From Planctomycetaceae bacterium (GTDB lineage Bacteria > Planctomycetota > Phycisphaerae > Sedimentisphaerales > Anaerohalosphaeraceae), in the NCBI GenBank assembly GCA_021372945.1, contig JAJFTK010000002.1:1-52783 (forward strand): a stretch of 52,783 bases of DNA, written 5' to 3'. The translations under genes were made by a program, and so were the position numbers. The notes under the pieces are model-generated. The model worked only from the letters and a program-made list of their open reading frames with translations, was not told the origin of the DNA and did not search any database. How positions within the stretch are numbered: position 1 is the stretch's first letter; the number at the start of each line of letters is the position of its first letter. Of the stretch, positions 8,267 through 18,223 are shown one piece after another.

Positions 8267-8722
8267 ATGGCACTGATTGGTAACCTGCTTTGGTTCATCC
8301 TCGGCGGCGGCATCTTCGCCTGCATCCTCTGGTTTTTGGCGGGGCTGCTGCTGTGTATTACGGTCATCGGTATCCCGTTCGGCCTGGCGGCGTTTCGCAT
8401 CGCCGGCTTTGCCGCCTTTCCGTTCGGCCGTGAGCTGGTCGATACCCGCCTGGTCGGCGGGACGCGTATCCTGGGCACGGGGCTTGCCAATTTCCTCTGG
8501 ATCATTCTGGCCGGACTGTGGCTGGCCATCGCGCACGTCCTGGCCGCTATCGGCTGCTTCCTTTCGATCATCGGCATCCCCTTTGGCCTGGCGCACCTTA
8601 AGCTGGCCGCTGTCTGCTTTGCGCCGCTCGGCAAGCAGGCCGTCAGCAAGAACCTCGCCCATGCCGCCGTGCAGCGCAGCGCAGACAAAGAACTCGACAA
8701 ACGCCTCAACAACAAAAAGTAG
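8267..8722 (+). CDS. yccF: YccF-family inner membrane protein
   Basis: A 151-residue membrane protein with the internally repeated YccF (DUF307) pattern: two hydrophobic segments each followed by an IGIPFGLA motif (about residues 38-45 and 104-111). The start MALIGNLLWFILGGG is typical. The ribosome site AAGGAG stands just upstream. The charged C-terminal tail (KELDKRLNNKK) is probably cytoplasmic. The function of YccF is not known. It stands alone, with a GGGCAGGC hairpin between it and the next gene. Confidence 0.88.
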   Translation: MALIGNLLWFILGGGIFACILWFLAGLLLCITVIGIPFGLAAFRIAGFAAFPFGRELVDTRLVGGTRILGTGLANFLWIILAGLWLAIAHVLAAIGCFLSIIGIPFGLAHLKLAAVCFAPLGKQAVSKNLAHAAVQRSADKELDKRLNNKK

Positions 8723-8744
8723 ATGTAGGTTGGGCCGTTGGTAG

Positions 8745-8766
8745 GGGCAGGCCCCCGTGCCTGCCC
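8745..8766. repeat. GGGCAGGC-type hairpin repeat
   Basis: GGGCAGGC-CCCCGT-GCCTGCCC, a perfect 8-bp stem preceded by GTAG. It lies between yccF and the DUF1579-like lipoprotein gene. Confidence 0.8.
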
Positions 8767-8796
8767 TTGAGCTGCAATGAATGAAGGAGAAAACAA

Positions 8797-9411
8797 ATGA
8801 AAATAAAGTGGCTGCTCATTCTGATTTCTTTAGCCGCGTTGATGGCCTGTGCCCCAAAGGAGGCCCAAAAGCCATCCGTAAATCCCCCTGTCTTCATGCC
8901 CAAACCGCTCGATAGCGAATGGTCCAACTGGATCACCGGCAAATGGCACGGCCGCGGCCAATCCAGTATCGGCGGAGGCACGAGCATCATGATCATCCAG
9001 CCGGCACTCAACGGCCAATTCCTCATGCACACAAGCGAGTGCCGCCTGGACGAGATGACCCCCGAGCAGACCCAAAATTTAAGAACCATGACCGGCGCCT
9101 CCGATGCCGACATCGAACGCTTCCGCAAAGAAGGCTTTCGCGAGATCCGCCTCGAAACCGTAGACCCCGCTTCCGGCGAAGTCCACTGCTATCTCTTTGA
9201 CAGCCTTCGCTGCATCGCCGTCGGTCGCGGCAGGCTCGAAGGCAATAAGCAGATCATCGACTGGCAATGGTCCGTCGGCGGCCGCGGCGCATCCACCTCC
9301 ATAACCGAAAAGCTCGACGAAAATACCTTCCGAATCGGCGGCGTCTATAAGCAAGACGGCAAAATCATCGATGATCAAGAATCCATTACCATGACCCGCC
9401 AAAGCGAATGA
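8797..9411 (+). CDS. Putative lipoprotein, DUF1579-like
   Basis: 204 residues. The signal peptide MKIKWLLILISLAALMAC ends in a lipobox (LMAC), so the protein is probably lipid-anchored at Cys18. The mature part begins with a Pro-rich linker and then shows the DUF1579-like pattern W-x-x-G-x-W-x-G-x-G (NWITGKWHGRGQSSIGGG), a middle block with GEVHCYLFDS, and a final repeated beta pattern ending IIDDQESITMTR. The family is thought to form a lipocalin-like barrel of unknown ligand. AAGGAG precedes the ATG. The family name is from the motif only. Confidence 0.7.
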   Translation: MKIKWLLILISLAALMACAPKEAQKPSVNPPVFMPKPLDSEWSNWITGKWHGRGQSSIGGGTSIMIIQPALNGQFLMHTSECRLDEMTPEQTQNLRTMTGASDADIERFRKEGFREIRLETVDPASGEVHCYLFDSLRCIAVGRGRLEGNKQIIDWQWSVGGRGASTSITEKLDENTFRIGGVYKQDGKIIDDQESITMTRQSE

Positions 9412-9427
9412 AAGTTTAATCGTTACT

Positions 9428-10123
9428 ATGGGAATGCCGCTGCAAAACGAAGGTTACTTCATCGTCCTCAAACCGGAGTACGTCATTGAGCGTTTTGAGA
9501 AAAGAGAGAAAGTGCAGAAGCATTTCGATGAGTATCAACAATTTCGGAAGGTCTATACGTCTATAAATCCGCGCAATTACAGAGGCATCTCACGGGAGGT
9601 ATTCGAGCCTTTTATTTGTTTCGACAAACCGAATCTACGATGGTATCAGGAGCACGATATTACGGATTGCGGCTTGGCGAGACTGCGTATGGGCGAAATC
9701 CAAAAGGGTCTGGATAACGTGCAATGGGCTTATTTTGTAACTGAAAAAATGCTTAAAAGCCTCGAGGATGTGAGGGACATATTGTCCTATATTGAAGACA
9801 CATCATTCTTCGAAGTCATTTTCATCCGTCGTGATATATTTAACTTCAATGCAAATACGTTGGGCTTTGATATTGGATATGTTGAGGATGATCAGTTTTC
9901 AATCATTGCCGATCTAGCAGTAACTCCCCAATGGCATCCTTCCGACCCGGCGGATGACACCGAGATATTGGAATATTTTGAAAATCTGAATGAAAACGTT
10001 CTATTTAAAGATGTGTCAAGCGCTGAGCGTTTTCTGAATTATTATCGAACGCGCCCATGGGCCGAAACTGAAGAGCCGTCTGGGCAGTTCTATCCCATCC
10101 AGGTGGATAAAGTTTCACTTTAG
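9428..10123 (+). CDS. Protein of unknown function, AT-rich, immunity-protein-like tail
   Basis: 231 residues, no signal peptide or membrane segment. The gene is clearly AT-richer than its neighbours. The region IIRRDIF...LGFDIGY followed by LNENVLFKDVSSAERFLNYY and WAE reminds me of small proteins found with bacterial toxin/immunity loci, in which an N-ENGLF-x-A-x-x-FL-x-Y-x-WAE pattern closes the protein. This is only a resemblance. No toxin-like gene lies beside it. Starts at 9428 or 9434 (MPLQNEG) are both possible; neither has a strong ribosome site. Possibly acquired by transfer. Confidence 0.6.
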   Translation: MGMPLQNEGYFIVLKPEYVIERFEKREKVQKHFDEYQQFRKVYTSINPRNYRGISREVFEPFICFDKPNLRWYQEHDITDCGLARLRMGEIQKGLDNVQWAYFVTEKMLKSLEDVRDILSYIEDTSFFEVIFIRRDIFNFNANTLGFDIGYVEDDQFSIIADLAVTPQWHPSDPADDTEILEYFENLNENVLFKDVSSAERFLNYYRTRPWAETEEPSGQFYPIQVDKVSL

Positions 10124-10409
10124 AAAGTTTGCATTGATGCTAGCAGTTACGGATCGAGCAATCCGTTAGAGGAAATCATGAAGACACGCGGGGTTGTTTG
10201 TGCAGCATCGGTGATGTTCATCGCTGGCTACATGCGCGGAGTAGAAACGTTAATTTTGATGGCTGGTGGCTGTCGTGGCCATGATTTCTGATTTCCGACA
10301 AATTGCCGATAACTTGCCGATAACGATTTTGCAGAAGATCTGCTTTATTCGGCGCCGGCCCCGGGTATAATCCGTTAGCGAATGCTTGATTCCCTAAAGG
10401 AATGAGACG
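10124..10409. other. Intergenic region with a possible 37-residue frame
   Basis: A short frame at 10178-10291 begins ATGAAGACACGCGG after AGAGGAA and starts like a signal peptide (MKTRGVVCAASVMFIAGY) but stops after 37 codons. It may be the remnant of a secreted protein. A direct repeat (TTGCCGATAAC, twice, about 10303-10325) follows. Nothing else is recognised. Confidence 0.3.
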
Positions 10410-10795
10410 ATGGCCAAACTTAAATACAAGAAGCGACGTCCTTACCGGCGCACAGAAAGTCCGAAACAAATCTATACGGAAATGACCACCCATCACGTCG
10501 ATGTGCTCAGAATATCGAATTTGCGATTGTCGCCGCCTGCGATCAGCACGAAGGCATCGACGACAAGACCATCGCGAAAGCCCTGAAGGCGTCTATTGAG
10601 GATGTCCGCCCGCAAGACCTGCCGACCGCGTTTCTTTTCGAATGTCTGAAAGGAGTCCGATCAGAACGCCCCGATGTCCCCGATGAAATCTGGACCTATG
10701 GTCTCAAAGTGGTGCTCGAATCCGTTCGTGCGCATTCGGATACAACCCCCGGTGAGCCGCCTATCTTGATTTCATCCGCGACTACTTTTGATTGA
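10410..10795 (+). pseudogene. Small conserved-looking gene broken by a 1-nt deletion
   Basis: The ATG at 10410 follows AAAGGAATGAG and gives a basic N-terminus, MAKLKYKKRRPYRRTESP. The frame then runs off at codon 33 and stops early. Moving one base at 10508 (CTCAG for expected CTCCAG) joins VDVL to QNIEFAIVAACDQHEG and a good 95-codon continuation with DDKTIAKALKASIED, PTAFLFECLKG and DEIWTYGLKVVLESV, ending at a TGA at 10793. Combined length about 128 residues, soluble and helical. I do not recognise it. No slippery heptamer is visible, so programmed frameshifting is unlikely; a true deletion or a sequence error is likelier. Confidence 0.6.
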
Positions 10796-10864
10796 TCCAA
10801 GCCTACACGGCGGCGCGGCTATCAGCTTCTGTCGAATCAGACCTCATCGACGCCGCGATTTTAA

Positions 10865-11362
10865 TTACGGCGTCAGTCCCGTCGTGTCGCCGCCCTTGGC
10901 CTTGAGCGCCGAAACATACACCGCCAGCCGTTCCGTAAGCGCCTTGATCGTATCGGTCAATCCCTTCAATTCGCCGCTCAGCGCCTGCGATTCCGGGCTG
11001 AGCCGATCCTTCAGCGGGATCGCCGCCAGCTTCTGCGTCACCGCCTCGAACGCCGTCCCCTTTTCAGTCAGCATCTGTTTGTACTTCAGGGCGGTTTCCT
11101 TCAACTGCTCCGGCGTCATGGCCGACACTTCCTGCTTGATCGCCTCAAGGCTCTTATTCAGGTCCACCTCCGAGGCGATCTTTTTGATCTCGCCGGCGAC
11201 GGCCCCAGCAGTCTCCTGCGCGGCTTCGGCGGCGCTTTGCGCCTCCGCCTTGGTCTCGGGCGCCTGGATCGGCGCAGTCTCCGGCCCAACCGGCTCTTTC
11301 TTGGAACAGCCAAAAGACATGATTAAAAGCGCCAAAAACAGTACTGACAAGATTGATTTCAT
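10865..11362 (-). CDS. Putative lipoprotein with a helical, coiled-coil-like body
   Basis: 165 residues. The start at 11362 has AAGGAGAG eight bases upstream; a start further upstream is open but lacks a ribosome site. The signal peptide MKSILSVLFLALLIMSFGC ends in a lipobox, followed by SKKEP. The mature part is Ala/Glu/Lys-rich with heptad-like spacing (KAEAQSAAEAAQETAGAVAGEIKKIASEV; LKGLTDTIKALTERLAVYVSALKAK), suggesting long helices. No known catalytic motif is present. It stands alone on the minus strand and is followed downstream by the frameshifted gene on the other strand. Function unknown; an envelope structural role would be a guess. Confidence 0.75.
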   Translation of the reverse strand: MKSILSVLFLALLIMSFGCSKKEPVGPETAPIQAPETKAEAQSAAEAAQETAGAVAGEIKKIASEVDLNKSLEAIKQEVSAMTPEQLKETALKYKQMLTEKGTAFEAVTQKLAAIPLKDRLSPESQALSGELKGLTDTIKALTERLAVYVSALKAKGGDTTGLTP

Positions 11363-11585
11363 AACGTTCTCTCCTTGAAAAAACACACCCGGGTTATCCT
11401 TACAAGTATAATATCGTCCATATAGATCCTTTGAAAGAACAATTTTTACGTTTTTTGCAGGCGTGAATGCGGCAATTTGCTTAGCTCCGCCGGAGCCTTC
11501 TTTTAAAACTTTCCCAACTCCCGGGCGTAGCGCATTTTAGGCAAGAAAGCGAAAAAGTTCACAATCAATCAAAGGAGATTGACAA

Positions 11586-11825
11586 ATGCTAAGACTAAAT
11601 GGACTAACAGTTGTGACACTCATTCTCATGATCATTGGAGCGATTAACTGGGGCTTGGTCGGATTGTTCAATTTCAATGTAGTTTCGGTCATTTTCGGCG
11701 ATATGTCAGCCATTTCCAGGATCATTTACGTGATTGTCGGTTTGGCCGCTATCGCGATGCTGATCGAATTTGGCACATCGACCGAAAGCCGGCGCGGAAC
11801 GCATGAAACCCCGCACCCCGTTTAA
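11586..11825 (+). CDS. DUF378 small membrane protein
   Basis: 79 residues with two membrane segments. The pattern LTVVTLILMIIGAINWGLVGLFNFNVV, then GDMSAISRIIYVIVGLAAIAML, is typical of DUF378 (YuzA-like) proteins, in which INWGLVG and the Ser/Arg before the second helix are conserved. AAGGAG precedes the ATG. The function of the family is unknown. It is a single-gene unit closed by a good terminator at 11851. Confidence 0.9.
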   Translation: MLRLNGLTVVTLILMIIGAINWGLVGLFNFNVVSVIFGDMSAISRIIYVIVGLAAIAMLIEFGTSTESRRGTHETPHPV

Positions 11826-11850
11826 TCGCTGAATCGTTTAAACAAAAGCG

Positions 11851-11879
11851 AAAAGGGCAGCCTTGGGCTGCCTTTTTTA
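11851..11879 (+). terminator. Rho-independent terminator of the DUF378 gene
   Basis: GGCAGCC-TTG-GGCTGCC stem followed by TTTTTT, with an A run before it. It lies 26 bases after the stop codon. Confidence 0.9.
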
Positions 11880-11987
11880 TTGAATGGTCCTGTTCATCTA
11901 CTATAATAACTTCAGCATTGGGATTTATTTCGGATTTCGAAATCCGGATTCCAAATTTCTTTGAAGCATGGATGCAGGATTAAAAAG

Positions 11988-13121
11988 ATGACCGCGATCA
12001 TTCGCCAGCCGGATACGCTGGAAAAACTCAAGATCCTCAGCGCCGATGCGCAGTACGATTTGGCTTGCGCCTGCGGCTCGACCAAATATGAACATCGCAA
12101 GCGCAGCGCCGAAGGCAGTTGGATCTATCCCGTGACTTTGCCCGAAGGCGGCAGCGCAAGCCTGTTTAAAGTACTTCTCTCCAACGTCTGTGCCAACGAC
12201 TGCAAGTACTGCCCCTTGCGCGAAAATCAGGACATCCGCCGATGCAGTCTGCGGCCGGAAGAAACGGTTGACGTTTTTTTGAACTATTACAATACTGGCA
12301 AGGTCTTCGGCCTGTTCCTCAGTTCCGGCGTCATCAGCACGCCCGACACCACCATGGAACGCATCAACGGCATCGCACGCAGTCTCCGTAACCGCCACGC
12401 CTTCCGCGGATACATTCATTTGAAGGTCATCCCCGGCGCAAGTCCCGCCGCGATTGCCGAATCCGTTTCGCTCGCCTCTGCCGTCTCGCTTAATATCGAA
12501 ACCCCCGGCGCCGAGTACCTGGCCAAAGTCTCTGCAAAGAAAGACTACCTTCGCGACATCATCGCCCCCATCAAACAGATCAGCGAACTGACCGCCAAAG
12601 GTTCCCGCTGGCACAATGTCAAGCAGACCACCCAGTTCATCGTCGGCGCCGCCGGCGAATCCGACCGCCAGATCGTTCGCTACATGGGCGGGCTCTATGA
12701 CCGCCTGCGCATGCACCGCATCTACTTCAGCGCCTATCAGCACGGCCTCGGCGACTCGGACCTTCTCGCCGACAACGCGCCGCACGACCCACGGCAGACC
12801 CTCACCCGCGAGCATCGCCTCTACCAGGTTGACTTCCTCATGCGCAAATACGGCTTCAAGGATAACGAGATCCCGTTCGACTCGGACCAGCTTTCCCTGG
12901 CGGTCGATCCCAAAGAAGCATGGGCCCGCCTGCACCCCGAACGCTTCCCCATCGATATCAACAGGGCGGATAAGTTTGAACTGCTTCGCGTACCCGGCCT
13001 TGGCCCCGTCGCCGTCAAACGGATCCTCGATCAGCGCAGGCAGTCCCGCATCAGTCGCATCGAAGACTTCGCCAGGCCCACCAAACTGCTCACCCGCGCC
13101 AAAGCCTACCTGAAATTCTAG
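11988..13121 (+). CDS. Radical SAM protein of the DNA modification/repair-associated type, with C-terminal HhH motif
   Basis: 377 residues. The radical SAM cluster motif CxxxCxxC is C68/C72/C75 (SNVCANDCKYCPLR). The early block CACGSTKYEHRKR and the C-terminal helix-hairpin-helix (VPGLGPVAVKRIL) match the TIGR03916-type proteins named putative DNA modification/repair radical SAM. In many genomes these sit beside a uracil-DNA-glycosylase-like partner; none is next to it here. It should cut SAM with a [4Fe-4S] cluster to make a 5'-deoxyadenosyl radical, and the HhH region may bind DNA. The true substrate is unknown. I prefer the ATG at 11988 over a TTG at 11961. The gene is followed by three palindromic repeats. 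Confidence 0.85.
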   Translation: MTAIIRQPDTLEKLKILSADAQYDLACACGSTKYEHRKRSAEGSWIYPVTLPEGGSASLFKVLLSNVCANDCKYCPLRENQDIRRCSLRPEETVDVFLNYYNTGKVFGLFLSSGVISTPDTTMERINGIARSLRNRHAFRGYIHLKVIPGASPAAIAESVSLASAVSLNIETPGAEYLAKVSAKKDYLRDIIAPIKQISELTAKGSRWHNVKQTTQFIVGAAGESDRQIVRYMGGLYDRLRMHRIYFSAYQHGLGDSDLLADNAPHDPRQTLTREHRLYQVDFLMRKYGFKDNEIPFDSDQLSLAVDPKEAWARLHPERFPIDINRADKFELLRVPGLGPVAVKRILDQRRQSRISRIEDFARPTKLLTRAKAYLKF

Positions 13122-13127
13122 TATCAC

Positions 13128-13199
13128 GGGCATCCTGCCCATGCTGGTACCGCCGGCATCTTGCCGGCATTACTTAGGCAGCACGGCCATCTTGGCGTG
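13128..13199. repeat. Cluster of three TCT-loop-type palindromes
   Basis: Three hairpins follow one another: GGGCA-TCC-TGCCC (13128-13140), GCCGGCA-TCT-TGCCGGC (13152-13168) and an imperfect CACGGCCA-TCT-TGGCGTG (13182-13199). All share the short loop and the core GCA-TCT-TGC or GCCA-TCT-TGGC. They fill the gap after the radical SAM gene. Confidence 0.75.
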
Positions 13200-13231
13200 G
13201 AATGCTGGTTTCAAACTATCCTGCCAAATGT

Positions 13232-13261
13232 TTGCCGAATCACCGCTGTACAGGCTATATA
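13232..13261 (+). promoter_or_regulatory. Possible promoter of the GH31 gene
   Basis: TTGCCG, an 18-base spacer, then TATATA. It lies 58 bases before the ATG at 13319, which itself has AAGGAG upstream. It would be the first promoter of the glycoside hydrolase locus. Confidence 0.3.
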
Positions 13262-13318
13262 TAGATAAGGTGCACTCTGTACCTGAATTCCAAGAGTTGT
13301 TTTGTTAAGGAGAGTAAA

Positions 13319-16180
13319 ATGTTCAAGGCGGATGGCTTGACATTTTTTTGTTTTTGTGTTGCTCTGCATGTATCTCTTGTTGCTGCCCATACTTACGCCC
13401 AAGATTACCAGAAACTTGAAGACGGCATCCAGGTCAAATTGCAGCAGAAAAACCCCTCGGATCCTGCCCTCGTCAAGATTCAGGTGATTGCGCCGTGTAT
13501 CTTCAGGGTCGTCGCGACTTGTCAACCCGAGTTTTCCACCCGCCAAAGCCTGATCGTGCCGCAGGTCCCGCGCCAGCAGCCGGTATTCAAAACAAGCCGC
13601 AAGGGCGATACCGCCGAGGTCTCAACTGCTCAACTGACCGCCAAAATTTCCCTTACTACCGGCCAGGTCCGTTTTTACGACCCCGCCGGAAAACTGCTCC
13701 TTGAAGAAAAGTCCGGCGGCGGCAAAGTCTTCACCCCCGCCGAGGTCATGGGCGAGCAGACCTTCCATATTCAGCAGCTCTTCCAATCCCCCGAGACAGA
13801 AGCCTTCTACGGCTTGGGCGGCCATCAAAACGGCATCCTCAACTACAAGGGCCATTCGGTCGAACTCAAACAATATAACATCGTCGATTCCAATCCGTTC
13901 CTTGTCTCCAGCCGCAACTACGGCATTCTTTGGGACAACAACTCCCGCACAAAGTTTGGCGATATCCGCGATTTCCAGCCGCTCTCGACAGACTTGACGC
14001 TTTTCGACAAAGACGGCAAGCAGGGCGGTCTCACGGCCGAATACTACAAGGACGCCGACTTCAAAACGGTTGTCCTCTCGCGCATCGAATCGACCATCAA
14101 CTACGAATCCCTTCAGGATCAGGACAGGTACCCCCAGGGCTTCAAGCCCGATTGGTCCACTTCCATTCGCTGGTCCGGCAGCATCCAAACCGACCAGGCC
14201 GGCGAACACACCTTTCGTCTCTATTCCTCCAACTATGCGAAGATGTGGATCGACGATGCGCTGGTTGTCGATTCCTGGCGCCAGAACTGGTGCCCGTGGG
14301 AGCGGCTGGCCACAAAGAATCTTCAACCCGGCAAAAAGTATTCCGTGCGGATCGAATGGATTCCCAACAGCGGCTATCTCGGCTTCAACCATCGAGGCCC
14401 CATGGCCCCTGAACTGGCGCAAGCGCTATCGCTCTATTCCGATGTCGCCGACCAGATCGATTATTATTTCATCTCCGGCGCCAGCGCCGACGACGTGATC
14501 GCCGGTTATCGCGACATCACCGGCAAGGCCCCGATGATGCCCAAATGGGCCATGGGCCTCTGGCAATGCCGTGAACGCTACAAGACACAGGATGATCTTC
14601 TGGGCGTCGTTCAGGAGTTTCGCCGCCGCGGCATCCCGCTCGATAACATCGTCCAGGACTGGAACTACTGGCCCGAGGACAAATGGGGCGATCACGACTT
14701 TGACCTTGCGAGGTTTCCTGACGCCGCCGCCATGGTCAAGCAATTGCACGATGAGCTGCACGCGCATATCATGATCTCGGTCTGGCCCAAGTTCTATGTC
14801 GGCACGGAAAACTACAAACAGTTTGAACAGAACGGCTGGCTGTATCCTCGCAACGTGGAAGTCAAAGAGCGCGATTGGATCGGGCAGGGCTATGTGTCCA
14901 CGTTCTATGATCCATACAGCGACGGTGCACGGAAATTATTCTGGGACCAGATCAACGCCAAGCTCTTTGCCAAGGGCTTTGACGCGTGGTGGCTGGACGC
15001 CACCGAGCCGGATATTCACTCGAACCTGGATGACAAGGAATACCTGCTGCGGATCGGCCCGACTGCGCTGGGCACATCCGCGCGCTATCGCAATACCTTC
15101 TCGCTGATGAACGCCAAAGGCATCTACGAAGGCCAGCGAAAGACTGCCGATCAGCGCGTCTTTATCCTCACGCGTTCGGCCTACGCCGGCCAGCAGCGCT
15201 ACTCCGCCGCAACGTGGAGCGGCGACGTGGCAGCCCGCTGGTACGATCTGAAGACCCAGATCGCCACCGGGTTGAACTTCTGCATGGCCGGTATTCCCTA
15301 CTGGACAACCGACATCGGCGGCTTTGCCGTCGAGCCGCGCTTCGAGCGCGACGTCAACCCCGCCGACCTGGACGAATGGCGCCAGCTTCAGACCCGCTGG
15401 TTTCAGTACGGCACGTTCTGCCCGCTCTTTCGCGTCCACGGCCAGTTGCCTTATCGCGAGATGTTCAACATCGCCCCCGAGGACCATCCCGCCTATCAAA
15501 CCATGCTTGCGTATGACCGACATCGTTACCGTCTGATGCCCTATATCTATTCGCTGACCGGCATGGTTACGCACGACGATTACACCATCATGCGCGCCCT
15601 GGTCATGGATTTCGGTACGGATGCCAAGGTGCTCGACATCGCCGACCAGTTCATGTTCGGCCCGGCCCTGCTGGTCAATCCCGTGACCGAATACAATCAG
15701 ACCAGCCGCAACGTCTATCTACCTGCTGGCGCCGATTGGTACGACTTCAAGTCCGGCAAGTACTATACCGGCGGCCAGACCATCACCGCCGATGCGCCCT
15801 ATACCGATATCCCGATCTTTGTCAAAGCCGGCTCCATCGTTCCCTTCGGCCCGGCCATCCAATACGCCGACGAAAAACCAGCCGACCCCATTCGGCTGGT
15901 CGTTTATACCGGCCAAAGCGGCAGCTTCAGTCTCTACGAGGATGAAAACACCAACTACAATTATGAAAAGGGGGCGTTCAGCCGCATTCAATTCGATTAC
16001 GATCAAAATACCAGCACGCTGACCATTGCTGACCGCAAGGGCCAGTTTCCCGGGATGCTCACTAACCGCACATTTGAGGTCGTTTGGATGGACCCGCAGA
16101 AGCCCAGGCCCTTCAACCCGGCGGACAAATCTGATGCTCTCCTTGCGTACGAAGGCAAAAAGTTGATTATTGTAAAATGA
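13319..16180 (+). CDS. GH31 glycosidase with inserted PA14 domain, likely alpha-xylosidase
   Basis: 953 residues, secreted (signal-like [23 protein letters not shown]). Order: N-terminal beta-sandwich (about 30-230), PA14 domain (about 235-360; [33 protein letters not shown]), GH31 barrel (about 395-740) and C-terminal beta domains with a DUF5110-like end. The nucleophile is D560 in WWLDATEPD and the acid/base D636 in [10 protein letters not shown]. The combination GH31 plus inserted PA14 is known from alpha-xylosidases acting on xyloglucan oligosaccharides, such as the Cellvibrio enzyme; an alpha-glucosidase is the alternative. With the GH3, GH9 and GH2 genes downstream it makes a locus for a decorated beta-glucan. 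PA14 probably binds or positions longer oligosaccharides. Confidence 0.9.
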   Translation: MFKADGLTFFCFCVALHVSLVAAHTYAQDYQKLEDGIQVKLQQKNPSDPALVKIQVIAPCIFRVVATCQPEFSTRQSLIVPQVPRQQPVFKTSRKGDTAEVSTAQLTAKISLTTGQVRFYDPAGKLLLEEKSGGGKVFTPAEVMGEQTFHIQQLFQSPETEAFYGLGGHQNGILNYKGHSVELKQYNIVDSNPFLVSSRNYGILWDNNSRTKFGDIRDFQPLSTDLTLFDKDGKQGGLTAEYYKDADFKTVVLSRIESTINYESLQDQDRYPQGFKPDWSTSIRWSGSIQTDQAGEHTFRLYSSNYAKMWIDDALVVDSWRQNWCPWERLATKNLQPGKKYSVRIEWIPNSGYLGFNHRGPMAPELAQALSLYSDVADQIDYYFISGASADDVIAGYRDITGKAPMMPKWAMGLWQCRERYKTQDDLLGVVQEFRRRGIPLDNIVQDWNYWPEDKWGDHDFDLARFPDAAAMVKQLHDELHAHIMISVWPKFYVGTENYKQFEQNGWLYPRNVEVKERDWIGQGYVSTFYDPYSDGARKLFWDQINAKLFAKGFDAWWLDATEPDIHSNLDDKEYLLRIGPTALGTSARYRNTFSLMNAKGIYEGQRKTADQRVFILTRSAYAGQQRYSAATWSGDVAARWYDLKTQIATGLNFCMAGIPYWTTDIGGFAVEPRFERDVNPADLDEWRQLQTRWFQYGTFCPLFRVHGQLPYREMFNIAPEDHPAYQTMLAYDRHRYRLMPYIYSLTGMVTHDDYTIMRALVMDFGTDAKVLDIADQFMFGPALLVNPVTEYNQTSRNVYLPAGADWYDFKSGKYYTGGQTITADAPYTDIPIFVKAGSIVPFGPAIQYADEKPADPIRLVVYTGQSGSFSLYEDENTNYNYEKGAFSRIQFDYDQNTSTLTIADRKGQFPGMLTNRTFEVVWMDPQKPRPFNPADKSDALLAYEGKKLIIVK

Positions 16181-16262
16181 CCCAAACTCTGCTATTTTTT
16201 GGACCGTTAGGACAGTTCAAAATTGTTATCCAAGAACGCGTTTCTATGAAAAGGAGTTGTCA

Positions 16263-18095
16263 ATGCTCAAGTCGTTTTCATTGCTGACCGCTATTCTAAG
16301 CCTGACCCTTTGCGGCTGCCGTGCCGCGGGTCCGGACAAATCGTTTTCCTCGTATGATGTGCAGGCCAAAGAACTGCTTGCCCGGATGACGCTCGATGAA
16401 AAGATCGGCCAGATGATCCAGGCTGACAACGGCTGGCTCAGGGACCCCGATGATGTCAAGAAGTATTATCTCGGTTCCGTTCTCAGCGGCGGCAGTTCCG
16501 ACCCCGCCGCGGGCAACAGCCTTCAGGCCTGGACGGCGATGTACGAAGACTTCCAGAAACGCGCGATGGAAACCCGCCTGGGCATCCCGCTGCTTTATGG
16601 CATTGACGCCGTCCACGGTAACAACAACGTCCTTGGCGCCGTCATCTTTCCGCACAACATCGGCCTGGGCTGCACGCGCAACCCGAAGCTTGTCGAAGAG
16701 GCCGCTCGCGTCACTGCCGAAGAGGTCCGCGCCTGCGGTATCCAGTGGACCTTTGCGCCCTGTGTCACCGTCCCCCAGGATGAACGCTGGGGCCGCACCT
16801 ACGAAGGCTTTTCCGAGGACCCCAAACTGGTCTCTCTCCTGGGCGGTCCGGCGGTTCGCGGTTTTCAGGGATCCGATCTTACCGCGCCGTCTGCGGTACT
16901 GGCCTGCGCCAAGCATTACGTCGGCGACGGCGGTACGCGGATGGGAACCGGCAAATGGAACAGGGGCCTCGATCAGGGCGATATGCGCGTCAGCGAAGAG
17001 ACCCTTCGCACGATTCATCTGCCGCCATACCGCGCCGCCATTGAGGCAAATGTCGCCACCATCATGCCCTCCTATAGCAGTTGGAACGGTCTCAAATGCT
17101 CGGCCAACAAGTATTTACTGACCGACGTCCTCAAAGGCGAACTGGGCTTCGAGGGTTTCGTGATTTCCGACTACAATGCGATCCGACAGCTTGACCCCGA
17201 TTTCAAAAAGGCAGTCGCTATCTCCATCAACGCCGGAATAGACATGGCCATGGAGCCCAACGAATTTGCGTCGTTCTTTACGAATCTCAAAGAGCTTGTC
17301 CAGGAAGGGGCCGTACCCATGTCGCGCATTGACGACGCGGTCACGCGCATTCTCAGGGTCAAATTTGCCATGGGCCTGATGGCCCCCGGCTATTCGTACA
17401 AGCCCGACCCCGCGCTCGTGCAGGCGTTCGGCTCCGCCGAACATCGTAAAGTGGCTCGCCAGGCCGTCCGCGAGTCCATGGTCCTGTTAAAGAATGAAGG
17501 CAAACTGCTGCCGCTATCCAAATCGCTTGCCCGTATTCACGTGGGCGGCCGTGCCGCCGACAACATCGGCATGCAGTGCGGCGGCTGGACGATCGATTGG
17601 CAGGGCAAGAGCGGCAATGTGACTACCGGCGGAACGACACTGCTGGAGGCCGTCAAGAAATCCGTTTCCGCCAATACCAAGGTGACATCCTCCATCGACG
17701 GGTCCGGGGCCCAGGGCGCCGACGTCGGCATCATCGTCATCGGTGAGGACCCCTATGCCGAAGGCGTAGGCGATCGGTCCGATCTGCACCTGAGTAAGGT
17801 CGATGTTCAAGCGGTCGAAAACTTTAAGAAAGCCGGCGTGCCTGTTGTTGTCATCCTTTATTCCGGCAGACCGCTCATTATCGAAGACATTCTGCCCAAC
17901 GCCGACGCCATCGTTGCCGCCTGGCTGCCCGGAACCGAAGGTCAGGGCATTACGGACATCCTTTTCGGTGATTTTAAGCCGACAGGCAAACTCTCCTTCT
18001 CATGGCCTCGGACAATGGCTCAAATCCCTATCAATATTGGCGATGCGAATTACGATCCATTGTTCGCCTATGGCTTCGGACTCACGTGGAATTGA
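16263..18095 (+). CDS. GH3 beta-glucosidase-type lipoprotein
   Basis: 610 residues from the ATG at 16263, which follows AAGGAG. The signal peptide ends in a lipobox (LTLCGC), so the enzyme is likely anchored to a membrane. The first domain shows the GH3 barrel: [62 protein letters not shown], and the nucleophile D303 in GFVISDYN. The second domain has [34 protein letters not shown], and ends SWPRTM...[13 protein letters not shown]. It removes terminal beta-linked glucose, or xylose, from oligosaccharides. It lies 82 bases after GH31 and may be cotranscribed with it. No fibronectin-like third domain is present, as in the shorter barley-exoglucanase-like group. Confidence 0.92.
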   Translation: MLKSFSLLTAILSLTLCGCRAAGPDKSFSSYDVQAKELLARMTLDEKIGQMIQADNGWLRDPDDVKKYYLGSVLSGGSSDPAAGNSLQAWTAMYEDFQKRAMETRLGIPLLYGIDAVHGNNNVLGAVIFPHNIGLGCTRNPKLVEEAARVTAEEVRACGIQWTFAPCVTVPQDERWGRTYEGFSEDPKLVSLLGGPAVRGFQGSDLTAPSAVLACAKHYVGDGGTRMGTGKWNRGLDQGDMRVSEETLRTIHLPPYRAAIEANVATIMPSYSSWNGLKCSANKYLLTDVLKGELGFEGFVISDYNAIRQLDPDFKKAVAISINAGIDMAMEPNEFASFFTNLKELVQEGAVPMSRIDDAVTRILRVKFAMGLMAPGYSYKPDPALVQAFGSAEHRKVARQAVRESMVLLKNEGKLLPLSKSLARIHVGGRAADNIGMQCGGWTIDWQGKSGNVTTGGTTLLEAVKKSVSANTKVTSSIDGSGAQGADVGIIVIGEDPYAEGVGDRSDLHLSKVDVQAVENFKKAGVPVVVILYSGRPLIIEDILPNADAIVAAWLPGTEGQGITDILFGDFKPTGKLSFSWPRTMAQIPINIGDANYDPLFAYGFGLTWN

Positions 18096-18223
18096 TTGTA
18101 CAAATCCAGGCGATTTTCCGAAAAAAAGCACAGATTTGCTGTTTTCAGGCTATTGCTTAAAGAGGGCCGGCGATTACGTACTTGACGTTTTCTCGGCTTG
18201 GTGCCTGCGCGCTTGAGTAGGGT

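Noticed and set aside
8228..8796. Antisense open frames opposite yccF
   Set aside because: They are low-complexity, lack ribosome sites and overlap a clear YccF gene.
10503..10512. Programmed frameshift in the small gene
   Set aside because: No slippery heptamer, stop-codon stimulus or downstream pseudoknot is visible; a lost C explains it more simply.
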